Made by a program: the position numbers and the translations under genes
The notes under the pieces: generated by a model
Database searches by the model: none
Told to the model about the DNA's origin: nothing
The model's input: only the letters and a program-made list of their open reading frames with translations
Source: Accumulibacter sp.
Lineage (GTDB): Bacteria > Pseudomonadota > Gammaproteobacteria > Burkholderiales > Rhodocyclaceae
Length of the DNA stretch: 5,621 nucleotides
Assembly (NCBI GenBank): GCA_031264825.1
Contig: JAISDL010000079.1
Location: 1 to 5,621 of the forward strand
Direction of reading: 5' to 3'
Shown here: one piece after another, positions 1 to 5,621 of the stretch
How positions within the stretch are numbered: position 1 is the stretch's first letter
Layout of the letters: every line of letters begins with the position of its first letter

Positions 1-1
1 C

Positions 2-1066
2 GGGAACTTCGACGACCGGCTCAAGTTCAGGATGAAGCAATGGGGTCTCCACTCGAAGAACACGATTCTCGATGGATGGACGAGCAGGGTGCAGTACGGC
101 GCGTCTACCGACATCCAGCGGACATTCAACGCGTGGTCGCCGAAAGGCTACTTGTTGCATACCGAAAACCGCCAGTTCAGTTGGCAGAACGACATTCGCC
201 TGCCGTCCCTCGGTCAGGCGCTGATCGCGTACGAGCATTTGAAACAGGAAGCCTCTCCGCGCAGGGATTACAGCGCTTCGCCGGAAATCACGACAAAATC
301 GTTGCTCGCCGGGTGGACCGGGCGCTACGCCGCGCACCGTTGGCAGCTCAGCGCGCGCAGCGACGACAACTCGCGCTTCGGGCGAAAAACGACGCGATCC
401 CTAGCTTACGGCTACCAGTTGACCGAGACGCTCCGCGCGCACGCGAGCTACGGCACGGCGTTCAAGGCGCCGTCGGTGTACCAGCTCTACACTCCCACCT
501 ACGGCAACGCCGAACTGAAACCCGAAACGGCGAAAAACGTCGAGGCCGCGATTTTTTGGGAAAAAGGCGATCACACGGCGTCCGCGACCTTCTACCGGAA
601 CCGCGTCGAGAACCTGATCGACTTTTCCCTTGTGACGTACACGTATATGAACGTCTCGAAAGCGCGGCTCAAGGGAATGACGCTCGCTTATACTGGACGC
701 TTCGGCGACTGGAGCGTGAACGCCGCCTACGATTGGCTCGACGCGATCAACGAGGATACGCACAATCGCCTCGGTCGCCGTGCGCGGAACCGCGCCTTCG
801 TGAGCGTCGGAAAGCGTTGGGGCGCCGCGAGCGCCGCCGTCGAGACGGTCGTCAGTTCCCGTCGTTTCAACGATAATAATGAAACGAAAGCGACCGAGAT
901 GGGCGGCTACGCGCTCGTCAACCTCACGTCGCGCTACGCCTTCAACCGGGAATTGTCGATCGAAGCGCGCTTGAACAATCTGTTCGACCGGAAGTACGAA
1001 ACCGCTTATGAATACAACACATTGGGATTCAACGCCTTCGTCGGGCTGCGCTATTCGCCGCGATGA
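2..1066 (+). CDS. btuB: TonB-dependent vitamin B12 outer-membrane receptor BtuB, C-terminal part (5' end outside window)
   Basis: This is the C-terminal beta-barrel part of a TonB-dependent receptor, probably for cobalamin. The frame is open from the left edge, so the ATG at 32 is an internal methionine and the signal peptide, TonB box and plug domain lie upstream. About 354 residues are visible, against roughly 600 in known BtuB proteins. Family features are AFKAPSVYQLY (458-490) followed by GNAELKPE (503-526), a YMNVSKARLKG barrel strand near 644-676, GGYALVNL (902-925), NLFDRKYE (977-1000) and a terminal strand NTLGFNAFVGLRY. The last strand ends in Tyr followed by Ser-Pro-Arg rather than a terminal aromatic residue. 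The receptor would bind the corrinoid outside and pass it to the periplasm using TonB energy. Assignment to B12 rather than a siderophore rests on the C-terminal motifs and on the btuC, btuD, cobO and cobB genes that follow. The stop TGA overlaps the start of btuC. Confidence 0.9.
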   Translation, partial: GNFDDRLKFRMKQWGLHSKNTILDGWTSRVQYGASTDIQRTFNAWSPKGYLLHTENRQFSWQNDIRLPSLGQALIAYEHLKQEASPRRDYSASPEITTKSLLAGWTGRYAAHRWQLSARSDDNSRFGRKTTRSLAYGYQLTETLRAHASYGTAFKAPSVYQLYTPTYGNAELKPETAKNVEAAIFWEKGDHTASATFYRNRVENLIDFSLVTYTYMNVSKARLKGMTLAYTGRFGDWSVNAAYDWLDAINEDTHNRLGRRARNRAFVSVGKRWGAASAAVETVVSSRRFNDNNETKATEMGGYALVNLTSRYAFNRELSIEARLNNLFDRKYETAYEYNTLGFNAFVGLRYSPR

Positions 1067-2081
1067 GTCGCCGGGTTCGACGAGTCCGGCGACCTCGGCG
1101 CGTCGGCGCGCCCTTTTCATCGTCGGCGCGCTTTTTGCGGTCTCGCTCGCGAGTCTTGCGATCGCTTTATGCGTCGGCAGCGTCACGATCCCGCTCGCCG
1201 ACGTCGTCTCCGCGCTCTTTGGCGCCGCCGACAACACGTCGTCCGAAGTCGTCCGCAGCCTGCGCCTTCCGCGCGCGCTCTCGGGTTTTGCCTGCGGCGG
1301 CCTCCTCGCGCTCGCGGGCGCCCTTCTGCAAGTCCTGCTCCGCAACCCGCTGGCCGACCCCTACGTTCTCGGAATTTCCGGCGGCGCGGGGATCGGCGCG
1401 ATGCTCGCCATCCTCTTCGGTTTCGGCGCGGTCTCGGTCAACGCCGGTGCCTTTCTGGGCGCATTCGCCGCGATGCTCGTCGTCTTCGGTCTGGCGCGCG
1501 GCGACGGGAGCTGGACGCAAACGCGCCTGCTCCTGACCGGCGTCATCGTCGCCGCCGGCTGCGGCGCGGGCGTCGCACTGATGCTTTCGGTCGCGCCCGA
1601 CAACCGGCTGCGCGGAATGTTGTTTTGGCTGATGGGCGACCTCTCGCAATCGGGCGACCCCTATCTCGCGCTCGGCGTTCTCGCCGCCGTGCTCGTTTCC
1701 GCCTTTCCTTTCGCGCGCGAACTCAATCTTCTCTCACGCGGCGATGCGCTCGCGCAAACGCTCGGCGTCCGCGTCGCGTTCCTGCGGCGCGGCGTCTATT
1801 TCACCGCGTCGCTCGCCACGGCGACCGCCGTGACGCTCGCAGGGTCGGTCGGATTCGTCGGCTTGATCGTCCCGCACCTGATCCGCCTCGCCGCCGGAAA
1901 CGACCAGCGCGTCCTGCTCCCCGCCTCCGCGCTCGCCGGCGGCAGCCTCCTGTTGATCGCCGATACGCTCGCGCGCGCCGTCATCGCCCCGCAGCAGCTT
2001 CCGGTCGGCGTGTTGACGGCGCTGATCGGCGTCCCGGTCTTTCTTTTCCTGCTCGCCCGCGACGCGCGCCCCAAACACTGA
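1008..2081 (+). CDS. btuC: Cobalamin ABC transporter permease BtuC (FecCD family)
   Basis: This is the inner-membrane permease subunit of a B12 importer, which would form a dimer and pair with two copies of the ATPase encoded next. The 357-residue product has a hydrophilic N-terminus of about 34 residues followed by many hydrophobic segments (first at about 35-57); the family normally has ten. Family signatures are LRLPRALSG (85-93), the block from G104 through RNPLADPYVLGISGGAG (112-128), and the cytoplasmic-loop and following region GFVGLIVPHLIRLAAGNDQR (282-301) with LLPASALAGG (303-312) and ADTLAR (318-323). The ATG at 1008 is the only ATG in this frame upstream of the first membrane segment, but it lies 59 bases inside btuB and has only a weak GGAAG about 13 bases before it. 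E. coli BtuC is 326 residues, so the true start may be later. An ATT at 1053 is possible. An ATG at 1063 forms an ATGA junction but is out of frame. Codon third positions favour the called frame directly after the btuB stop. Membership of FecCD is certain; the B12 substrate is inferred from neighbours. Confidence 0.92.
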   Translation: MNTTHWDSTPSSGCAIRRDESPGSTSPATSARRRALFIVGALFAVSLASLAIALCVGSVTIPLADVVSALFGAADNTSSEVVRSLRLPRALSGFACGGLLALAGALLQVLLRNPLADPYVLGISGGAGIGAMLAILFGFGAVSVNAGAFLGAFAAMLVVFGLARGDGSWTQTRLLLTGVIVAAGCGAGVALMLSVAPDNRLRGMLFWLMGDLSQSGDPYLALGVLAAVLVSAFPFARELNLLSRGDALAQTLGVRVAFLRRGVYFTASLATATAVTLAGSVGFVGLIVPHLIRLAAGNDQRVLLPASALAGGSLLLIADTLARAVIAPQQLPVGVLTALIGVPVFLFLLARDARPKH

Positions 2082-2082
2082 A

Positions 2083-2865
2083 ATGCACGAAGCGAAAACA
2101 CCCCTGCTCGAAACCCGCAAACTCGCCGTCGGAATCGGCGGGGTCTCGGTTTGCCGGGACCTCGACCTCGTTCTCGAACCGGGGGAACGCCTCGGGATTC
2201 TCGGTTGCAACGGCGCGGGAAAATCCACGCTGCTCTCGGTACTCGCCGGCCTGCGCGAGCCGCAAGCCGGCGAAGTCCTGATCGACGGGATGCGCTACGA
2301 CGCGATCGGGCCGCGGAAAAGCGCGCTGATCCGTGGCTGGCTGCCGCAGATCCACGCCGACGCCTTCGCGGCGACGGTCCTCGAAACGGCGCTGATCGGC
2401 CGACACCCGCATCTCGGTCGCTGGGATTGGGAAAGCAAGGAAGACATACGAATCGCCCGCGACGCGCTCGCCGCCGTCGGCCTCGCCGAGATCGAGCGGC
2501 GCGATGTCCAGTCGCTCTCGGGCGGCGAGCGCCAGCGGCTCGCAATCGCCGCCCTGCTCGCGCAGTCGCCGCGCCTCTTTCTGCTCGACGAGCCGATTGC
2601 CTACCTCGACCTCAAATACCAGATCGCCATGCTCGACCTCTTCTCCGACGCGGCGCGCGAAAACGGAGCGGCCCTCGTCATGGTGTTGCATGAACCCGCG
2701 ATGGCTTGGCGCTACTGTAGCCGCGTCCTGATGATCCACGGCAACGCGACGACCACGATCGGGAGCGCCCGCGAAATGCTGAGCGCCGAACGCCTCTCCT
2801 CGCTCTACAGCTACCCCCTGGAAGCTCTCGAAAGCCGCGGGCGCGTCGGCTTCATCCCGAAATGA
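2083..2865 (+). CDS. btuD: Cobalamin ABC transporter ATP-binding protein BtuD
   Basis: This is the cytoplasmic ATPase that powers the BtuC permease. All nucleotide-binding motifs are present in order in 260 residues: Walker A GCNGAGKST (41-49), Q-loop Gln89 in WLPQ, ABC signature LSGGERQR (145-152), Walker B LFLLDEP (165-171) with catalytic Glu170, D-loop YLDLK (174-178) and switch His203 in VLHEP. The length fits the FecE/BtuD group of importer ATPases. Two positions are slightly unusual: a Cys where Walker A usually has Pro in this family (GPNGAGKST), and HE in place of the common HD after the switch histidine. Neither should abolish activity. The ATG lies one base after the btuC stop and has no clear Shine-Dalgarno sequence, which suggests translation coupled to btuC. 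Related ATPases serve iron siderophores, so the B12 role depends on context, chiefly the downstream corrinoid enzymes. Confidence 0.92.
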   Translation: MHEAKTPLLETRKLAVGIGGVSVCRDLDLVLEPGERLGILGCNGAGKSTLLSVLAGLREPQAGEVLIDGMRYDAIGPRKSALIRGWLPQIHADAFAATVLETALIGRHPHLGRWDWESKEDIRIARDALAAVGLAEIERRDVQSLSGGERQRLAIAALLAQSPRLFLLDEPIAYLDLKYQIAMLDLFSDAARENGAALVMVLHEPAMAWRYCSRVLMIHGNATTTIGSAREMLSAERLSSLYSYPLEALESRGRVGFIPK

Positions 2866-2875
2866 ATTTTGCGGC

Positions 2876-2879
2876 GAGG
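2876..2879 (+). promoter_or_regulatory. Ribosome binding site of cobO
   Basis: GAGG lies eight bases before the GTG at 2888 in the 22-base gap after btuD. It supports the GTG as the start of cobO over the next in-frame ATG, which is 25 codons further in at 2963. Confidence 0.6.
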
Positions 2880-2887
2880 CCCCAAGC

Positions 2888-3544
2888 GTGAGCGTTCCCG
2901 AAAAACCCCAAACACCCGAAAATCCTACCGGCGACGACGCAGAAAAACGACACGCGGCTCGAATGTCCCGGAAAAAGGATTTCGTCGACAAGGCGATCGC
3001 CGCCGCGCAAGAAGAACGCGGCGTCGTGCTCGTCAACACGGGGAACGGCAAGGGGAAATCGTCGGCGGCGTTCGGCGTCGTCGCGCGCGCGCTCGGCCAG
3101 GGGATGAAGGTCGCGGTCGTCCAGTTCGTCAAGGGGCGCGCGGACACCGGCGAGGCCGCGTTTTTCCGCGAAGCACGAAAAGTGTTTCCGGATAAATTAT
3201 TCTGGCATATAACGGGTGAGGGATACACATGGGAAATACAGAACCTCCCGCGTGACGTCGCCGCCGCGCGCGCGGCTTGGGATCTGGCTTCGCGCTATCT
3301 TTCCGACCCGGAATTCGGACTCGTCGTCCTCGACGAAATGACCTACGCGTTCAAATTCCAGTGGCTCGAACTCTCCGAAGTCCTCGAAGTGCTTTCCCGC
3401 CGCCCGCCGATGCAACACGTCGTCATTACCGGGCGCGCCGCGCCGCAAGAACTCGTCGACGCCGCCGACACGGTGACCGACATGGTCTCGGTCAAGCACG
3501 CATTTCAGGCGGGCGTAAAAGCGATGCCGGGTCTCGACTGGTAG
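2888..3544 (+). CDS. cobO: Corrinoid (cob(I)yrinic acid a,c-diamide) adenosyltransferase, CobO/BtuR type
   Basis: This cytoplasmic enzyme transfers the 5'-deoxyadenosyl group of ATP to Co(I) of a corrinoid, giving the adenosylated form used in synthesis and salvage. The 218-residue protein begins at a GTG backed by a GAGG site. It has the modified P-loop GNGKGKSS (52-59), AVVQFVKG (76-83), GEGYTWE (110-116), the Walker-B-like LVVLDEMTYAFKFQWL (145-160), VITGRAAP (179-186) and the C-terminal signature VKHAFQAGVKAMPGLDW (202-218). Together these are diagnostic for the CobA/CobO/BtuR family and differ from the PduO and EutT adenosyltransferases. About 25 N-terminal residues before MSRKKDF are polar and variable, as in family members with an N-terminal extension. 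The gene sits directly before cobB, whose product, cobyrinate a,c-diamide, is a substrate of this enzyme after cobalt reduction. A short stretch inside it (about 3182-3245) is clearly less GC-rich than the rest, although the encoded residues are family-typical. Confidence 0.95.
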   Translation: MSVPEKPQTPENPTGDDAEKRHAARMSRKKDFVDKAIAAAQEERGVVLVNTGNGKGKSSAAFGVVARALGQGMKVAVVQFVKGRADTGEAAFFREARKVFPDKLFWHITGEGYTWEIQNLPRDVAAARAAWDLASRYLSDPEFGLVVLDEMTYAFKFQWLELSEVLEVLSRRPPMQHVVITGRAAPQELVDAADTVTDMVSVKHAFQAGVKAMPGLDW

Positions 3545-3545
3545 G
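3540..3545 (+). promoter_or_regulatory. Ribosome binding site of cobB
   Basis: GGTAGG overlaps the cobO stop codon and is six bases before the ATG at 3552. It supports that start and suggests coupled translation of cobO and cobB. Confidence 0.5.
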
Positions 3546-3551
3546 CAACGA

Positions 3552-4895
3552 ATGCCGTCCTGCCCCGCGTTTCTCGTCGCCGCGCCGGCGTCCGGCCAAG
3601 GGAAGACGACCGTCGTCGCCGCGCTCGCCCGACTGCACACCCGCCTCGGCCGGCGCGTTTCCGTCTTCAAATGCGGACCCGATTTTCTCGACCCGCAGAT
3701 TCACGCCGTCGCAAGCGGCCGTCCGTGCCAGAACGTCGACGCGTGGATGTGCGGCGACGCCGACATCGCCTGGCGCCTCGCCGAAGCGGCGCGCGTCTCC
3801 GACTTGATCCTCATCGAAGGCGTCATGGGTCTCTTCGACGGTTCGCCGCCCGCCGCCGAACTCGCCACCCGACTCGGCGTCCCGATCCTCGCCGTCATCG
3901 ACGCCTTCGGCATGTCGGCGGGCTTCGGCGCGGTCGCCTACGGCCTCAAGCACTACCGCCCCGGAACGCCGGTCGTCGCCGCCCTAGCAAACAGGCTCGG
4001 CAGCCCCCGCCACGCGGAACTCGTCGAAAAAAGCCTGCCCCCCGATGTCGCTTGGTACGGGTATCTCCCGCGCGACATCGACGGCGCGATGCCCGAACGT
4101 CATCTCGGACTCCTGCCCGCCGCCGAAATCGACCGCCTCAGCGACCGCATCGACCGCATGGCCGCCCACCTCGCCAAGACCGACGCCGCGAAGCTGCCGC
4201 CGCCGGTGCGCTTTGCCGACGCGCCGCCGCCCGAATTTCCGCGCCTGCTCGAAGGCAAGACGATCGCCGTCGCGCGCGACGCCGCGTTCTGCTTCCTCTA
4301 CCCGGCCAACGTCGACTGCCTCGCGCGGCTCGGCGCGTCGCTTATCCATTTCTCACCGCTTTCCGACGCCGGCGTACCGCCTTGCGACGCGCTCTGGCTC
4401 CCCGGCGGCTACCCCGAACTCCACGCCCCGGCGCTCGCGTCGAATCGGAATTTTCAGCGCGAAGTCCGTCGGCACGCCGACGCCGGGAAGCCGCTGCTCG
4501 CCGAATGCGGCGGAATGATGCCGCTGTTCGATTCGATGACGCTCGCCGACGGACAGGAATTCGCCATGGCCGGCGTCTTGCCCGGAAAAATCGTCATGGG
4601 CAAAAAACTCTTCGGCCTCGGAATGCAGGAGGCACACTTACCCGAGGGCGCGCTGCGCGGGCACGCTTTTCACTATTCCCGCTGCGAAACACCGCTTCTC
4701 CCTCTTACCGTCTCCGAGCGCCCCGACGGCCGGCCCGGAGAAGCGATCTACCGCCGCGAGCGCACGACGGCAAGCTATATGCACCTGTATTTCCCGTCGA
4801 ACCCGGAGACCGCGGCGCGGCTTTTCCTGCGCGATTCCAATCAGGGATCAGGGATCAGGAAACAGGCATCAGGAAACAGGAAACAGATCAGTTAG
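3552..4895 (+). CDS. cobB: Cobyrinate (or hydrogenobyrinate) a,c-diamide synthase, CobB/CbiA type
   Basis: This is the glutamine-dependent amidotransferase that amidates the a and c acetate side chains of the corrin ring, using ATP. The 447 residues show the two expected domains. The N-terminal synthetase has P-loop APASGQGKTT (11-20), FKCGPDFLDP (39-48), NVDAWM (61-66) and EGVMGLFDG (89-97). The C-terminal class I glutaminase-like domain has LPGGYPEL (283-290), nucleophile Cys319 in LLAECGGMM, GHAFHYS (370-376) and ASYMHLYFPSNP (407-418). The family is named CobB in aerobic (hydrogenobyrinate) and CbiA in anaerobic (cobyrinate) pathways; the sequence does not say which, and this is not the sirtuin also called CobB. 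Its product feeds CobO, encoded just upstream. Family similarity ends near residue 427. The last 18 or so residues (from Asn430) are encoded by an ATCAGG-type tandem repeat and the stop lies at the edge of a repeat element, so the native C-terminus seems to have been overwritten or extended. Confidence 0.95.
   Translation: MPSCPAFLVAAPASGQGKTTVVAALARLHTRLGRRVSVFKCGPDFLDPQIHAVASGRPCQNVDAWMCGDADIAWRLAEAARVSDLILIEGVMGLFDGSPPAAELATRLGVPILAVIDAFGMSAGFGAVAYGLKHYRPGTPVVAALANRLGSPRHAELVEKSLPPDVAWYGYLPRDIDGAMPERHLGLLPAAEIDRLSDRIDRMAAHLAKTDAAKLPPPVRFADAPPPEFPRLLEGKTIAVARDAAFCFLYPANVDCLARLGASLIHFSPLSDAGVPPCDALWLPGGYPELHAPALASNRNFQREVRRHADAGKPLLAECGGMMPLFDSMTLADGQEFAMAGVLPGKIVMGKKLFGLGMQEAHLPEGALRGHAFHYSRCETPLLPLTVSERPDGRPGEAIYRRERTTASYMHLYFPSNPETAARLFLRDSNQGSGIRKQASGNRKQIS
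4840..4889 (+). repeat. Short tandem repeat of ATCAGG(G/A) and AACAGG type at the 3' end of cobB
   Basis: Three head-to-tail heptamers (ATCAGGG, ATCAGGG, ATCAGGA) are followed by variants AACAGG, CATCAGGA, AACAGG and AAACAG. The composition is unlike the GC-rich coding sequence before it. The tract is in frame with cobB and encodes its Gln-, Gly- and Arg-rich tail. Confidence 0.85.
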
Positions 4896-4912
4896 CGGCG
4901 GCTCCGCCGCCG
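4896..4912 (+). terminator. GC-rich hairpin just after cobB (possible transcript-end structure)
   Basis: A seven-base-pair stem with a three-base loop starts one base after the cobB stop. There is no T-run after it, so it is not a classical intrinsic terminator. It may simply be part of the repeat, or it may stabilise the end of the operon mRNA. Confidence 0.3.
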
Positions 4913-5025
4913 GAGTGACGAAACCCCACCAATGATAGGTTGGGGTGAGCGAAGCGATGCCCAACATACGGCAAATGGTCGCGTGAGAACCTTCCGAACA
5001 AGGCAATGCAGCATGGGTTCCCCAC

Positions 5026-5047
5026 TTTCCCCCTGATAAGGGGGAAA
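5026..5047 (+). repeat. Perfect inverted repeat in copy 1
   Basis: TTTCCCCC (5026-5033) and GGGGGAAA (5040-5047) pair perfectly over eight bases around the loop TGATAA. The whole structure is unchanged in copy 2 at 5255-5276. Confidence 0.7.
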
Positions 5048-5122
5048 TGAAGGGGGTTTATGACGTTTCGGCAAGCATCGCCGCGTTTTCAAGCCTCCCA
5101 AACCCCTCCTATCCTCCAAGTG

Positions 5123-5360
5123 AGCGGCGGCGTTGCCGCCGAAGTGACGAAACCCCACCAATGATAGGTTGGGGTGAGCGCAGCGATGCCCAACGGAAGG
5201 AAAAACGAACGGGTGTGAACCGCCGAACGGAGCAATGCAGCATGGGTTCCCCACTTTCCCCCTGATAAGGGGGAAATGAAGGGGGTTTCGGGGTTTCGGC
5301 AAGCTTTGGCGCGTTTTCATGGCTTCCAAACCCCTCCTATCCTCCCCTTGTCAGGGGAGG
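5123..5360 (+). repeat. Composite intergenic repeat, copy 2, with an extra terminal hairpin
   Basis: This second copy follows copy 1 directly. It keeps the GC hairpin with a changed loop (CGGCGGC, GTT, GCCGCCG, 5125-5141), the ACCCCACC with GGTTGGGGT stem (5152-5175), the GTTGGG with CCCAAC stem enclosing GCGCAGC (to 5194), and the TTTCCCCC with GGGGGAAA stem (5255-5276). The stretch 5195-5230 differs from copy 1. Beyond the shared CCTATCCTCC end, copy 2 continues into a perfect hairpin at 5341-5360, which copy 1 lacks where it meets copy 2. The unit therefore looks truncated at the junction in copy 1. Confidence 0.85.
5341..5360 (+). terminator. Perfect GC-rich hairpin at the end of copy 2
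   Basis: CCTCCCCT (5341-5348) pairs with AGGGGAGG (5353-5360) around TGTC. It has eight base pairs and a four-base loop. AACCAC follows, so no T-run supports intrinsic termination on the + strand. It could still mark a transcript end or be only a repeat module. Confidence 0.3.

Positions 5361-5621
<261 letters not shown>

Larger units (their letters stand above)
4894..5117 (+). repeat. Composite intergenic repeat, copy 1
   Basis: This is the first copy of a diverged direct repeat with a period of about 229 bases. Conserved modules in order are: a GC hairpin (CGGCGGC, loop TCC, GCCGCCG, 4896-4912); GTGACGAAACC leading into a stem ACCCCACC with GGTTGGGGT (4923-4946); a second, competing stem GTTGGG with CCCAAC (4939-4965) enclosing GCGAAGC; a conserved GCAATGCAGCATGGG; a perfect stem TTTCCCCC with GGGGGAAA (5026-5047); and an AAACCCCTCCTATCCTCC end. 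The spacer at about 4966-5003 is not conserved between copies. The element begins inside the cobB stop codon. It resembles the small palindromic repeats scattered in many proteobacterial genomes, but I cannot name its family. Confidence 0.85.

Noticed and set aside
401..1345. Long - strand open frame opposite btuB and btuC
   Set aside because: Same cause: it is Arg- and Ala-rich, has no recognisable motif and lies opposite clear family motifs on the + strand.
1169..2281. Arg-rich + strand open frame across btuC into btuD
   Set aside because: It is a shifted-frame shadow of btuC with no hydrophobic segments or motifs.
1981..3228. Long open frame on the - strand opposite btuC, btuD and cobO
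   Set aside because: It lies opposite three well-supported genes, and GC-rich codon use naturally leaves antisense frames open. Its translation shows no domain.
3671..4918. Open frame of about 415 codons on the + strand inside cobB in another frame
   Set aside because: The translation is extremely Arg-rich, as expected for a shifted frame of GC-rich DNA, and cobB motifs fill the true frame end to end.
5047..5265. A 72-codon + strand open frame within the repeats
   Set aside because: It consists of repeat sequence and has no protein signature.
4892..5329. A 145-codon - strand open frame across the repeat array
   Set aside because: It is a translation of the two repeat copies, so its protein is internally repeated in the same way. 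It has no ribosome site or domain.
4894..5360. CRISPR array
   Set aside because: There are only two long, diverged units about 229 bases apart, with no short identical repeats or regular spacers and no cas genes.
4894..5360. Insertion sequence
   Set aside because: No transposase is encoded, and no terminal inverted repeats enclose the block. The inverted repeats are short internal hairpins.

Overview
The window is a GC-rich piece of a Gram-negative bacterial chromosome carrying a vitamin B12 (corrinoid) uptake and processing operon. The evidence for a Gram-negative is a TonB-dependent outer-membrane receptor followed by an inner-membrane importer. The strong preference for G or C at third codon positions and the order receptor, permease, ATPase, adenosyltransferase, a,c-diamide synthase remind me of betaproteobacteria of the Rhodocyclales type. 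That placement is from memory and is not proven here.

Layout: positions 2-1066 are the C-terminal part of a BtuB-like receptor whose start lies before the window. Positions 1008-2081 encode a BtuC-type permease, 2083-2865 a BtuD-type ATPase, 2888-3544 a corrinoid adenosyltransferase (CobO/BtuR) and 3552-4895 cobyrinate a,c-diamide synthase (CobB/CbiA). All five are on the + strand with overlaps or gaps of at most 22 bases, so they are most simply one transcription unit. The promoter, and any cobalamin riboswitch, would lie upstream of btuB outside the window. BtuB brings the corrinoid across the outer membrane and BtuCD across the inner membrane. CobB amidates side chains a and c of the corrin ring, and CobO attaches the adenosyl ligand to the reduced cobalt of that product or of salvaged corrinoids. 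No periplasmic binding protein (BtuF) gene is present in the window.

Positions 4896-5621 hold no gene I can support. The 3' end of cobB runs into a short ATCAGG-type tandem repeat, which adds an unnatural-looking tail to the protein. Its stop codon overlaps the first base pairs of a repeat array. The array is two diverged copies (about 229 bp period) of a composite element built of conserved hairpin modules separated by variable spacers. The second copy ends in an extra GC-rich hairpin. After this come a compound (GA)10(GT)16 microsatellite, which is rare in bacteria, and about 145 unassigned bases.

I do not see a wholly new system. The most unusual parts are the hairpin repeat array, the dinucleotide tract, the repeat-derived end of CobB and the unclear start of btuC.
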